Below, one piece after another: positions 1-7,413 of a stretch of 32,052 nt of DNA. This stretch comes from an uncultured Chitinophagales bacterium (GTDB lineage: Bacteria > Bacteroidota > Bacteroidia > Chitinophagales > JAHDHT01), in assembly GCA_938023075.1 (NCBI GenBank), contig CALHDG010000235.1:1-32052 (forward strand), given 5' to 3'. A program made the translations under genes and the position numbers. A model generated the notes under the pieces. That model had not been told where the DNA came from, searched no databases, and worked only from the letters and a program-made list of their open reading frames with translations. Numbering within the stretch: the stretch's first letter is position 1; every line of letters begins with the position of its first letter.

Positions 1-387
1 CATTGGAGCTACCACTTTATCTACCGACAATTGAATCAACTGCCACAATGAGCGGATAGTACAATCAATAGAATTGTTGCACAACTTACCTACGCCTTTA
101 AAGTTATCGCAAAATTGTTCGTCGTAAATATTGCCACCTAAGCTTTTCAATACCGCACCCAATTTAATTTCAGTTGCCGGTTTGGCTAAAGCATATCCAC
201 CCGTATTGCCACGTGTACTATCCACAAAATTTTCCATACGCAAAATGCGTAGAATTTTAGCCGTGTTGGCGGTACTCATGTTTTCCAATGCACTAATCTC
301 GTTGATGGTTAAACCATCTCCATCTGCATTTTTGGCAATGCGTAACAAAATGCGTAAACCGTATTCTTCTTGTGCGCTAATTTTCAT
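1..387 (-). CDS. Rrf2/IscR-family transcriptional regulator (partial, 3' end outside window)
   Basis: The minus strand reads an open frame of 129 codons from ATG at 385-387 to the window edge without a stop. It begins MKISAQEEYGLRILLRIAKN, has a winged-helix N-terminus and the Rrf2 stretch STRGNTGGYALAKP around residues 57-70. Three Cys residues follow at 93, 103 and 109 (C-x9-C-x5-C), in the place where IscR-type members bind a [2Fe-2S] cluster. The family senses Fe-S status, and in many bacteria an Rrf2 member controls the suf operon. Here it is the last visible gene of the suf run, 37 nt after a lipoprotein gene, so autoregulation of the operon is a reasonable inference. The C-terminus is not visible. 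Confidence in the family is high; the regulatory target is inferred from position. Confidence 0.9.
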   Translation of the reverse strand, partial: MKISAQEEYGLRILLRIAKNADGDGLTINEISALENMSTANTAKILRILRMENFVDSTRGNTGGYALAKPATEIKLGAVLKSLGGNIYDEQFCDNFKGVGKLCNNSIDCTIRSLWQLIQLSVDKVVAPM

Positions 388-424
388 ATTTTAATTATTG
401 CGAGCGAATGACCTTGCCATAATA

Positions 425-697
425 CTACTCTTCTCCTGGAATTTTGGCACCACAATCTTTTACTAATTGTCCACCTTTTTTAATCATATCCATCATCCCT
501 AATTCTTCTTCTTTCATTTTATTTACAAAACAATCACAGAAAGCATCCGGGTCTTCGGCTTTAAATTTTTCTGCTAACTGACCTAAACATTGTTTTTTAA
601 ATTGAGCAGTTGATTCTTCATTCCACTCAATTGGAGAGTTGCAGTTGCTTAACGAAAATATCATTAAAACCAATACTGCTGAAAATACATATTTCAT
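425..697 (-). CDS. small Cys-rich lipoprotein, function unknown
   Basis: A 90-residue protein. The N-terminus MKYVFSAVLVLMIFSLSNC is a lipoprotein signal peptide with a lipobox ending in Cys19, so the product is probably membrane anchored outside the cytoplasm. The mature part is charged and carries further Cys residues, including CDC near residues 54-56 and one in VKDCGAK. Short lipoproteins of this style are common in Bacteroidota; I do not recognise a named family. It lies between an Rpn-type gene and the Rrf2 regulator, in the same direction as the suf genes, and could be co-transcribed with them. Confidence 0.7.
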   Translation of the reverse strand: MKYVFSAVLVLMIFSLSNCNSPIEWNEESTAQFKKQCLGQLAEKFKAEDPDAFCDCFVNKMKEEELGMMDMIKKGGQLVKDCGAKIPGEE

Positions 698-763
698 ATT
701 TTTAATTTTATTTATATTTTTTTAATATTATTGTCTTTTTAAGGTGTTGCTATTTTGACAATT

Positions 764-1618
764 TTATTGATTGTTTTTCTTTAAAGCTTCAATTTCTTTT
801 CTCATTTCTTCTATTGCTCTATCTTTTTCATCAAGTGCTTTATTCTTTATTATAATCAATTCATTTTTTTGCTTTAGCTCCGCATGTTGCTTTTCAAACA
901 TTTCAAAATAGGTTCTCCAAGCTTCCCGTTCAGCTTCTATTTCTTTTCTTTCTTCTGCACTTGCACCTACGTGATGCAGTATATCAGTCATAATTTTTAG
1001 TTCTTCAACATCGGCTTGATGGTTAAATTCTTTAATTACACCCTTATCATCAATAAAATTACGTTGTTCAAAAACACTCAATAATTTATCTAATCTTGAT
1101 TTATATTTACCGGTAATTCGCTCTACCTGAACCACAAAACTATCGTGTGTTAAGTTTTCAATAAATTCATTTTTATGGTTAATAGTGGTATTATTTATTA
1201 AGTCGTGATATTGCCTTTCAACTTTAACACAAGCACTTTTAATATTTTTTAAATTGAAACCTAAAATATAAATAGTTGTGATAGGTAAGGTTACTTGAAC
1301 ATCATCAACTACATCTTGTTTTTTATATTGTTCAGCCAAATAGTTTCTGAAACGCATCAAATCCATTTCGTTTTTGGCTTTTTGAATTTCAATTAAAACC
1401 TTTTTGTGTTCGCCGGTTTCAGTTTTGATAATAGCAATAAAATTAAGTCGAAAAATGGCAACGGGCACAGCTTCTTTATCATAGGTAAATTCTTGTGGTT
1501 TTAATTGCACCGAGATTACATCTTCAGTTAACATAGTTCCAATAAAAAACTTAGCCACGCGTTCGTTTTCCATCAAACGCTTAAACACTACATCATATAT
1601 TGGATTGGCAATTATCAT
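764..1618 (-). CDS. Rpn/PD-(D/E)XK-type nuclease-fold protein with C-terminal coiled coil, probably inactive
   Basis: A 284-residue protein with the layout of the PDDEXK_2/Rpn (recombination-promoting nuclease, transposase_31-like) families: NPIYDVVFKRLM at the start and the IEIQKAK strand at residues 76-82, which holds the E-x-Q half of the active site. The preceding position, where the family normally has Asp (RLDF), is Asn60 here (RLNF; codon AAT instead of GAT). This suggests loss of the metal-binding Asp by a single transition. The last ~60 residues, rich in Glu and Lys, look like a coiled coil. It follows the sufE-DUF59 gene by 35 nt on the same strand. The fold is supported by motifs only; catalytic state is inferred. 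Confidence 0.75.
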   Translation of the reverse strand: MIIANPIYDVVFKRLMENERVAKFFIGTMLTEDVISVQLKPQEFTYDKEAVPVAIFRLNFIAIIKTETGEHKKVLIEIQKAKNEMDLMRFRNYLAEQYKKQDVVDDVQVTLPITTIYILGFNLKNIKSACVKVERQYHDLINNTTINHKNEFIENLTHDSFVVQVERITGKYKSRLDKLLSVFEQRNFIDDKGVIKEFNHQADVEELKIMTDILHHVGASAEERKEIEAEREAWRTYFEMFEKQHAELKQKNELIIIKNKALDEKDRAIEEMRKEIEALKKNNQ

Positions 1619-1653
1619 TGTATCATCTATAAAAAACTCTACCTATTTTTATT

Positions 1654-2559
1654 TTAGAAAAAACCTAACTCTAATTTAGCCTCTTCACTCATCATTTCTT
1701 TATCCCAAGGTGGGTCGAAAGTTAGCTCTACATCAACCTCACCAACTTCATTTAATTCTTTCACCTTATCCCTAACTTCAATTGGTAAACTATCTGCCAC
1801 CGGACAATTTGGCGCAGTCACCGTCATCTTTACAAACACATTATTTAGGGGTGGATAAACCTGAATTTCATATATTAAACCCAACTCATATATATTTACA
1901 GGAATCTCCGGGTCAAATACTTCCTTAATTTTTTCAGTCACCATCATTTCAATCTGTGCGGGTGATTTCATTTCATCGCCAACTGTTTCTTTAACGACAA
2001 TTTTGTCATCAATATCTGAAACATCCGAAACATCTGACACAACAGAATTTCCATTTCCTTTAATTTCATTTGCTGTTAATTCTTCCACTTTTACAGTCTC
2101 TTTTATTTCATTTTTCATAGCATTTTCATTTTCATTTATTTTGCTTTCAAAACCTAAAGCATACAATTTCATTTGCTTAATCATTGCATTTAAACCATTG
2201 CTTCGTTGTGAGCTTAAATGCGAACGTAAGTTGATATTATCAATAAACGTTAATTCAGCATCTTTTATATTAGTTGGTGTTTGATTATCCAAAATGTTTA
2301 CCAACAAGGCGATAATACCCTTAGTAATTACTGTGTTGCTATCTGCAAAAAATCGAACCTTTCCATCTTCTTCAAAAGCGTGTAACCAAACCGTTGACTG
2401 ACATCCTTTAACAATATTATCATCGGTTTTATATTGTTCATCCAACGAAGGCAACTCTTTACCCAAGTCAATAATGTATTCATACTGACCCATTGCATCC
2501 CCTTCAAATAAGGCAAAATCTTCAACAATTTGTTTTTGTATGTCTGCTATCGTATTCAA
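1654..2559 (-). CDS. sufE: SufE-DUF59 (SufT-like) fusion, Fe-S cluster assembly
   Basis: A 301-residue protein made of two normally separate parts. Residues 1-~138 are SufE, which accepts persulfide sulfur from SufS and passes it to SufBCD. The sulfur-accepting Cys is Cys53 in VKGCQSTVWL. Residues ~200-301 are a DUF59/MIP18 domain with FDPEIPVNIYELGLIY, TAPNCP (the conserved Cys) and the FDPPWDKEMMSEEAKLELG ending, as in SufT-like Fe-S maturation factors. The ~60-residue linker is acidic and low in complexity, with a VSDVSDVSDIDD run. In many Bacteroidota sufE and the DUF59 gene are adjacent; here one frame covers both with no internal stop. It starts 12 nt after sufS. Confidence 0.93.
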   Translation of the reverse strand: MNTIADIQKQIVEDFALFEGDAMGQYEYIIDLGKELPSLDEQYKTDDNIVKGCQSTVWLHAFEEDGKVRFFADSNTVITKGIIALLVNILDNQTPTNIKDAELTFIDNINLRSHLSSQRSNGLNAMIKQMKLYALGFESKINENENAMKNEIKETVKVEELTANEIKGNGNSVVSDVSDVSDIDDKIVVKETVGDEMKSPAQIEMMVTEKIKEVFDPEIPVNIYELGLIYEIQVYPPLNNVFVKMTVTAPNCPVADSLPIEVRDKVKELNEVGEVDVELTFDPPWDKEMMSEEAKLELGFF

Positions 2560-2571
2560 ATTATTCTTATT

Positions 2572-3804
2572 TTATTGTAGCATTATTTTTGCTTTTTCAA
2601 TGCCTTCTACTAACCGGTCAATATCTTCTTTGGTATTGTAAACCGCCAAAGATGCTCTTGCAGTTCCCGGAATTTCCCAAGCATCCATTAAAGGCTGACA
2701 ACAATGATGCCCGGTTCTAATCGCAATGCCCATCTTATCTAACAAAACACCAATATCGTACGGGTGAATATCTTTTATTATAAAAGATAAAACGCCTGCT
2801 TTATTTTTTGCTTGTCCTTTAATGTGTAAATTTTTTATATTAGATAAGGCTTCGGTGCCGTAAGCCAACACTTCATTTTCTTGCTTTTGAATAAAATCGT
2901 GACCGACTTCATTCATAAAATCTATAGCTGCTCCAAGTGCAATGCCACCGCAAATATTGGGTGTGCCGGCTTCAAATTTAAAGGGTAATTCATTATAAGT
3001 AGTTCCTTTTAAAGTTACCTCTTTTATCATTTCGCCACCACCTTGATAAGGTTGCATTTCAGTTAACCACTTTTCCTTTCCATACAAAATACCAATACCG
3101 GTTGGTCCGTACATTTTATGACCAGAAAAAGCTAAGAAATCAACATCCAATTTTTGGACATCAATTTTTAAGTGGGGAGCTGCTTGAGCAGCATCTAATA
3201 AAACAGCCGCACCGAATGTGTGTGAAGCCTCAATTATTTCCTCCACCGGGTTGATTGTTCCAAGCGCATTAGAAATATAACCAAGGCTAACCACTTTAGT
3301 TTTTTTGTTTAATAAAAGATGAAAGGCATCCATATCTAAAGTGCCATCTTCTAAAACAGGAATATATTTGATGTTACATTTTTTCTGTTCTGCAATTATT
3401 TGCCAAGGTACTAAGTTGCTATGATGTGCCATAGCGGATAACAAAATTTCATCACCTTCTTCTAAAAAAGTATTGCCAAAGCTTTGAGCGACTAAATTGA
3501 TACCTTCGGTTGTTCCCTTTGTAAAGTTTACTAACATATCTGATTCGGCATTGATAAACTCTTTGGCTTTAGTTCGTGCATTTTCATATTCAATCGTCGC
3601 TTGTTCTGCCAAATAATGAGCTCCTCTGTGAATGTTACTATTGTATTTTGTATAATAATTGGTAATAGCATCAATTACACTTTGTGGCTTTTGAGAAGTT
3701 GCCGCATTATCTAAATATACCAATGGCTTTCCATTTACTTCTTGCTGAAGTATGGGGAATTGTTGTTTGATTTTTGTTATTTTATTTGATGCTGCTTTGA
3801 CCAT
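2572..3804 (-). CDS. sufS: cysteine desulfurase SufS
   Basis: A 410-residue PLP enzyme that removes sulfur from L-cysteine and hands the persulfide to SufE. The PLP lysine is Lys230 in AFSGHKMYGPTG. The persulfide-carrying Cys is in RTGHHCCQPLM (Cys368, followed by a second Cys where many homologues have Ala). The N-terminal LVYLDNAATSQKP and the HRGAHYLAEQAT region are characteristic of SufS/CsdA. Length is as expected for the family. It lies 5 nt after the compact TOPRIM-like gene and 12 nt before sufE-DUF59, so it is still in the operon despite the inserted pair upstream. Confidence 0.96.
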   Translation of the reverse strand: MVKAASNKITKIKQQFPILQQEVNGKPLVYLDNAATSQKPQSVIDAITNYYTKYNSNIHRGAHYLAEQATIEYENARTKAKEFINAESDMLVNFTKGTTEGINLVAQSFGNTFLEEGDEILLSAMAHHSNLVPWQIIAEQKKCNIKYIPVLEDGTLDMDAFHLLLNKKTKVVSLGYISNALGTINPVEEIIEASHTFGAAVLLDAAQAAPHLKIDVQKLDVDFLAFSGHKMYGPTGIGILYGKEKWLTEMQPYQGGGEMIKEVTLKGTTYNELPFKFEAGTPNICGGIALGAAIDFMNEVGHDFIQKQENEVLAYGTEALSNIKNLHIKGQAKNKAGVLSFIIKDIHPYDIGVLLDKMGIAIRTGHHCCQPLMDAWEIPGTARASLAVYNTKEDIDRLVEGIEKAKIMLQ

Positions 3805-3809
3805 TTGAG

Positions 3810-4364
3810 TTAATTAGAATTTAATAACATGACCTGATTATAAAATGCCTCTATTTCTTTACGAATTTCAGAATTGAGTAATTGCTGTTTCCATTCTTCT
3901 ATGGCTAATAAATCTTTTGCATAATCAATTTGGTCTTTATCCAATAAAAAATGAAGATATTGCTTCGGAGCTTGTTGCATTTGTTTCCATTGGTTGTCAG
4001 AGATTTTCATATTGAATTGATCTTCATAAAATACTTTATCATTAAAAAAAACAACTTCAATTTCTGGTTTAGGTATAATAATTTTCAAACGGTCTTTATA
4101 CACTCTATATCTTAAAATATCTTTAATGTATACTTCATGATCATTTATTTTATATTCATCATTCGAATCTGCATCAGAAATTACAATGACCATAATGTCA
4201 TCTTCTGTAATTAAATAAGTACCTGCCTTTGAGAGCAAAGAGGAAAAACTATAAGCCGATAATAGTCTGAAATCTTCGTGATTTGGTAGCCCATCTATTA
4301 GAGCTTTTATTAAAGAGGCATTCACTTTTTCTTCTGTAAATACGTGAAATTTTGAATTATTCAT
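3810..4364 (-). CDS. compact TOPRIM-like protein paired with an Mrr-like nuclease (function unknown)
   Basis: A 184-residue protein without an obvious named family. It can be laid over a TOPRIM core: an N-terminal strand then Glu11 (FHVFTEEKVNASLIKALI), a D-x-D strand at 64-66 (VIVISDADSND), and a later PEIEVVFFND segment (Glu101, Glu103). The last resembles the PEIEAWLF segment of the larger TOPRIM protein at 9245-10015. The C-terminal third is charged and helical. Its start overlaps the end of the Mrr-like nuclease gene by 8 nt, so the two are probably translationally coupled and act together. The TOPRIM assignment is my own motif comparison and should be treated as tentative. Confidence 0.55.
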   Translation of the reverse strand: MNNSKFHVFTEEKVNASLIKALIDGLPNHEDFRLLSAYSFSSLLSKAGTYLITEDDIMVIVISDADSNDEYKINDHEVYIKDILRYRVYKDRLKIIIPKPEIEVVFFNDKVFYEDQFNMKISDNQWKQMQQAPKQYLHFLLDKDQIDYAKDLLAIEEWKQQLLNSEIRKEIEAFYNQVMLLNSN

Positions 4365-4923
4365 ATTTATTAGATTTCGTTAAATTAAGATTTGGATGCC
4401 CGTGTGTTGAGCTAAATTTAATTTTCTTTTCCAGTCCTTCAACAAAACATTCATTTTCCAAACAATATATAATATCTTCTCTTTGCCATAAAATAATTGA
4501 TTGTGGTAATGAAAAATGAGCTAATGTAGCCGCAGGCTTAGTAAAACCAGAGGTGCTAAATACACAACCAATACACGATGGAGGTCTTCTTAAAAGCTGA
4601 TTTCTTAATTTAGCCAAAGGTTCAACATTTACATTTACACCTTTATTAGAGTAATTTTTACATTCAACGATAACCGTTAATCCTATATTTTGAATATGAA
4701 CCGCCCCATCAATTTGCTCTACATTTTCACCAAATAGGTCCACATCATAAGGATAATCCACATATGCACCTTCTATTTCGAAAGCCCTTAAAACAAAATA
4801 CTCGAAAGCAATACCAGGCTGCCAACCGGGCGTTTCTTTTTCAAGAATGCCACTCCATAGATTAACTAAATCACTATGAGTTTTATATGCTTTTATAGTC
4901 GATATGTATTCGGTTTTTGTCAA
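4357..4923 (-). CDS. Mrr-like PD-(D/E)XK restriction endonuclease domain protein
   Basis: A 188-residue protein with the order of an Mrr/PD-(D/E)XK nuclease: helix Glu41 (GIAFEYFVLRAFE), Asp72 (EQIDGAVHI) and E-x-K at 87-89 (VIVECKNYS), followed by a segment like the FSTSGFTKPA stretch of Mrr-type enzymes (residues ~123-132). All expected catalytic residues are present, so it is probably an active nuclease. There is no separate DNA-binding domain; specificity may come from the partner gene that overlaps its 3' end by 8 nt. The pair is inserted between sufD (17 nt away) and sufS without interrupting transcription direction. A role in defence is inferred from the family and the pairing. Confidence 0.72.
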   Translation of the reverse strand: MTKTEYISTIKAYKTHSDLVNLWSGILEKETPGWQPGIAFEYFVLRAFEIEGAYVDYPYDVDLFGENVEQIDGAVHIQNIGLTVIVECKNYSNKGVNVNVEPLAKLRNQLLRRPPSCIGCVFSTSGFTKPAATLAHFSLPQSIILWQREDIIYCLENECFVEGLEKKIKFSSTHGHPNLNLTKSNKYE

Positions 4924-4940
4924 GTTATCTATTTTTAATT

Positions 4941-6278
4941 CTATACCATCATCCCTTTAATCTTTTCATCAATCTTTTCAATTAAATAATCTTTCAACGG
5001 TTCAATACCAACTTTCAAAACTACTTCTCCAACAAAAGCTTTTAGCAGATAAGTTTTGGCTTGCTTTAAACTCAATCCTCTTGAACGTAGGTAGAAAATC
5101 GCCTCCTCATCTAACTGCCCGATGGTACAACCGTGTGAACAACGTACATCATCGGCAAAAATTTCTAACTGCGGTTTGGTAAAAATTTGGGCATCATCGC
5201 TAACTAAAATATTGCGGTTGGTTTGATAGGCGTTGGTCTTTTGAGCATCGCGCCTAACCATAATTCTGCCATTGAAAACACCTTTCGATTTTCCGCCTAA
5301 AACCCCTTTGTACAACTCTTGACTAAAAGCATTTGCCGAACTATGGTCAACCAAAGAACGGTTGTCGGCATGCTGATTTTCATTTAAAACGTAAGCACCA
5401 TACATATGCGCCTCGCTGTGTTCATCGGCAATTACCATATTGGTTTTGTTGCGAATTAAACCACCTTCTAACGAATAGTTATGACAATGAATATGACTTT
5501 GCTTTGATAAATAAGTTTGTGTTTCGGTAAGATTGGTTGCGGTGGCTGCTTCATCTTGTACTATAAAATGATCAATTCTTGACGAAGTGCCTGCATATAT
5601 TTCAATCACCGAATTGCTGAAAGATTCTGCTGTTTCATTTAAAGAAACGAAATGTTGCAACACTTTTGCCTGACTGTTTTCGCCGCCTATAATTAAACTG
5701 CGTGGCGAAGCAATGGTTGCCCCCTTTTCGGTATTTGCGATTTGTAAAACATAAACCGGATGAGCTAAAACATGTTTATCAGGAATGTGTACAAACAAAC
5801 CATCTTGTGCCAAACCGGTATTTAAAGCCACCATCGCTTCGTTGGTATGGTCGGCGTATTTTGTGAAGTGGTCGCTAATCAATTGCGGTGCATATTTAAA
5901 TGCTTTCGACAAATTGCCAATCACCAAACCTTCGGCTTCATCAATTATGGTTGATAAATCTTCCCGATACCATCCATTTTCAAAAACCAGCATATTGGCT
6001 TTTAAATCAGGAATTAAAAATTTAGATATATCAATTGATGTTGGTTGTTTGTTGGTTGTAAAGTTAGACTGAAACGATTTTTTTGCAAGGCTATTTAAAT
6101 TGGTATACTTCCAATCTTCTAATTGAGTAGTAGGGAAACCTTTTTGGGCAAAACTATCAATTGCGTTTTTTCGTATGCGATGCAATTCACTTTTTGCATC
6201 ACCGTTTAAACCCGCTTCGTAGTTGTTGAAATCGTTTACCAACTGTTCTTTTAAATTATGTTGCACTGTCATTATCAA
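4941..6278 (-). CDS. sufD: Fe-S cluster assembly protein SufD
   Basis: A 445-residue SufD, a right-handed beta-helix scaffold subunit that pairs with SufB and SufC in the cytoplasmic SufBC2D complex. Recognisable parts are the N-terminal FPTTQLEDWKYTNLNSLAKK, the core run of repeats, and the C-terminal DDVRCSHGCTIGQLDEEAIF segment common to SufB and SufD. Two starts are possible (MIMTVQ); the ATG at 6270-6272 would remove two residues only. It follows sufC by 15 nt. The next gene downstream is not the usual sufS but the inserted Mrr-like/TOPRIM-like pair. Confidence 0.95.
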   Translation of the reverse strand: MIMTVQHNLKEQLVNDFNNYEAGLNGDAKSELHRIRKNAIDSFAQKGFPTTQLEDWKYTNLNSLAKKSFQSNFTTNKQPTSIDISKFLIPDLKANMLVFENGWYREDLSTIIDEAEGLVIGNLSKAFKYAPQLISDHFTKYADHTNEAMVALNTGLAQDGLFVHIPDKHVLAHPVYVLQIANTEKGATIASPRSLIIGGENSQAKVLQHFVSLNETAESFSNSVIEIYAGTSSRIDHFIVQDEAATATNLTETQTYLSKQSHIHCHNYSLEGGLIRNKTNMVIADEHSEAHMYGAYVLNENQHADNRSLVDHSSANAFSQELYKGVLGGKSKGVFNGRIMVRRDAQKTNAYQTNRNILVSDDAQIFTKPQLEIFADDVRCSHGCTIGQLDEEAIFYLRSRGLSLKQAKTYLLKAFVGEVVLKVGIEPLKDYLIEKIDEKIKGMMV

Positions 6279-6293
6279 TTTTTCTACATTTAA

Positions 6294-7061
6294 TTAATGA
6301 GATGCCGCCGGCACTTCTTCTTTTATCCAATCGTAGCCTTTTTCTTCTAACTCTAATGCCAACTCTTTGCCGCCCGATTTTACTATTCTTCCATTGTATA
6401 AGATGTGTACAAAATCAGGTACGATATAATCTAACAGACGCTGATAATGTGTAATAATTAAAGTAGCATTTTCAGCCGATTTCAGTTTGTTAACGCCGTT
6501 AGCAACCACTTTTAAAGCATCAATATCTAAACCAGAATCTGTTTCATCTAATATCGAAAACTTAGGCTCTAACATCGCCATTTGTAAAATTTCGTTCCGT
6601 TTTTTTTCACCGCCCGAAAAGCCTTCGTTGACTGCCCGTTGCATAAATTTAGGGTCAATTTCTAACATAGCCGCTTTCTCTCTTATTTTTAGTAAGAAGT
6701 CTTTAGCATTCATTAGTTCTAAACCGGCATTTTCGCGTTTGGCATTTATTGCTGTTCTGATAAAATTGGCAATGCTCACTCCAGGAATTTCTACCGGATA
6801 TTGAAAAGCGAGAAACAAACCTGCCCAAGCTCTTTCTTCCGGGTCGAGGTCTAACAAATCTTCGCCGTTTAAGTTAACCGTTCCACCGGTAACCTCATAT
6901 GTTTCCTTTCCAGATAAAACCGATGCAAGAGTTGATTTGCCCGAGCCATTTGGTCCCATAATGGCATGCACTTCGCCTGCATTAATTTCTAAATTAATTC
7001 CTTTCAGAATCTCTAAACCCGATTCTTCAACCTGCGCTTTTAAATTTTCTATTTTTAACAC
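6294..7061 (-). CDS. sufC: Fe-S cluster assembly ATPase SufC
   Basis: A 255-residue ABC-type ATPase that powers SufBC2D. Walker A is GPNGSGKST at residues 36-44, the Q-loop is FQYP near 86-89, the signature is FSGGEKKR from 148, and Walker B is FSILDETDSGLD around 168-179; the DETDSGLD form is distinctive of SufC. No transmembrane segments, as expected. The gene directly upstream is the truncated VapC remnant rather than sufB, so sufC is separated from sufB by about 3 kb of accessory genes, all in the same direction. No promoter of its own is evident in the 13 nt to the remnant. Confidence 0.97.
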   Translation of the reverse strand: MLKIENLKAQVEESGLEILKGINLEINAGEVHAIMGPNGSGKSTLASVLSGKETYEVTGGTVNLNGEDLLDLDPEERAWAGLFLAFQYPVEIPGVSIANFIRTAINAKRENAGLELMNAKDFLLKIREKAAMLEIDPKFMQRAVNEGFSGGEKKRNEILQMAMLEPKFSILDETDSGLDIDALKVVANGVNKLKSAENATLIITHYQRLLDYIVPDFVHILYNGRIVKSGGKELALELEEKGYDWIKEEVPAASH

Positions 7062-7074
7062 GTATGTATATTAT

Positions 7075-7218
7075 TTATTTGTTTTGTTCAAAATAATGTA
7101 GTCTTAAGCCGTAAACTCTGCCAAAATGTTCTAAGTTATTGGTGGCTAATTCCAAATTGTTAGCCATTGCTGTTGCTGCTATTAAAATATCAGGAACACC
7201 AATTAGTCTATTTCTCTT
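7075..7218 (-). pseudogene. truncated VapC-type PIN toxin remnant
   Basis: Directly after the antitoxin-like gene the minus strand encodes KRNRLIGVPDILIAATAMAN, then NLELATNNLEHFGRVYGLRL and a TAA at 7075-7077. This matches the C-terminal ~45 residues of VapC PIN toxins: the Asp of the active site (PDILIAATA) and the TNNLEHFGR strand. No start codon lies upstream in this frame, and an in-frame TAA sits at 7219-7221. The N-terminal two thirds, with the other PIN acidic residues, is missing. The deletion probably removed the end of the antitoxin and the beginning of the toxin together. It cannot be a working toxin. Confidence 0.8.
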
Positions 7219-7402
7219 TTAAAAATTCTGCATAATCGTCATCTGACATTACTGGTCCATTTAGCAACAATTTTTCTATCCTCTTCTTTTTAAGTTTGGT
7301 ATCCTTCCGTTGATTCGAATTTTTATCAATTTCACTTTTTAATAAATGAAACTGCTCATCCGGCAACTGTTTAACGGCTTCTAATATTTCTGCATATCCC
7401 AT
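7208..7402 (-). CDS. VapB-like antitoxin remnant
   Basis: A 64-residue, highly charged protein. It ends LLNGPVMSDDDYAEFLKEK, which resembles the C-terminal toxin-neutralising tail of antitoxins paired with PIN toxins; such tails normally run some residues further. The stop overlaps the VapC remnant, which begins in another frame at the same place, so the 3' end is probably a deletion junction. It lies 11 nt after the Rpn-type nuclease gene. With its toxin truncated it has no obvious job, although the frame is still open. Family assignment is moderate. Confidence 0.55.
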   Translation of the reverse strand: MGYAEILEAVKQLPDEQFHLLKSEIDKNSNQRKDTKLKKKRIEKLLLNGPVMSDDDYAEFLKEK

Positions 7403-7413
7403 TTGGTTTATTT

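Noticed and set aside
131-394. Plus-strand open frame of 87 codons
   Set aside because: It is antisense to the Rrf2/IscR-type regulator, whose minus-strand frame carries the family's motifs and runs off the window edge.
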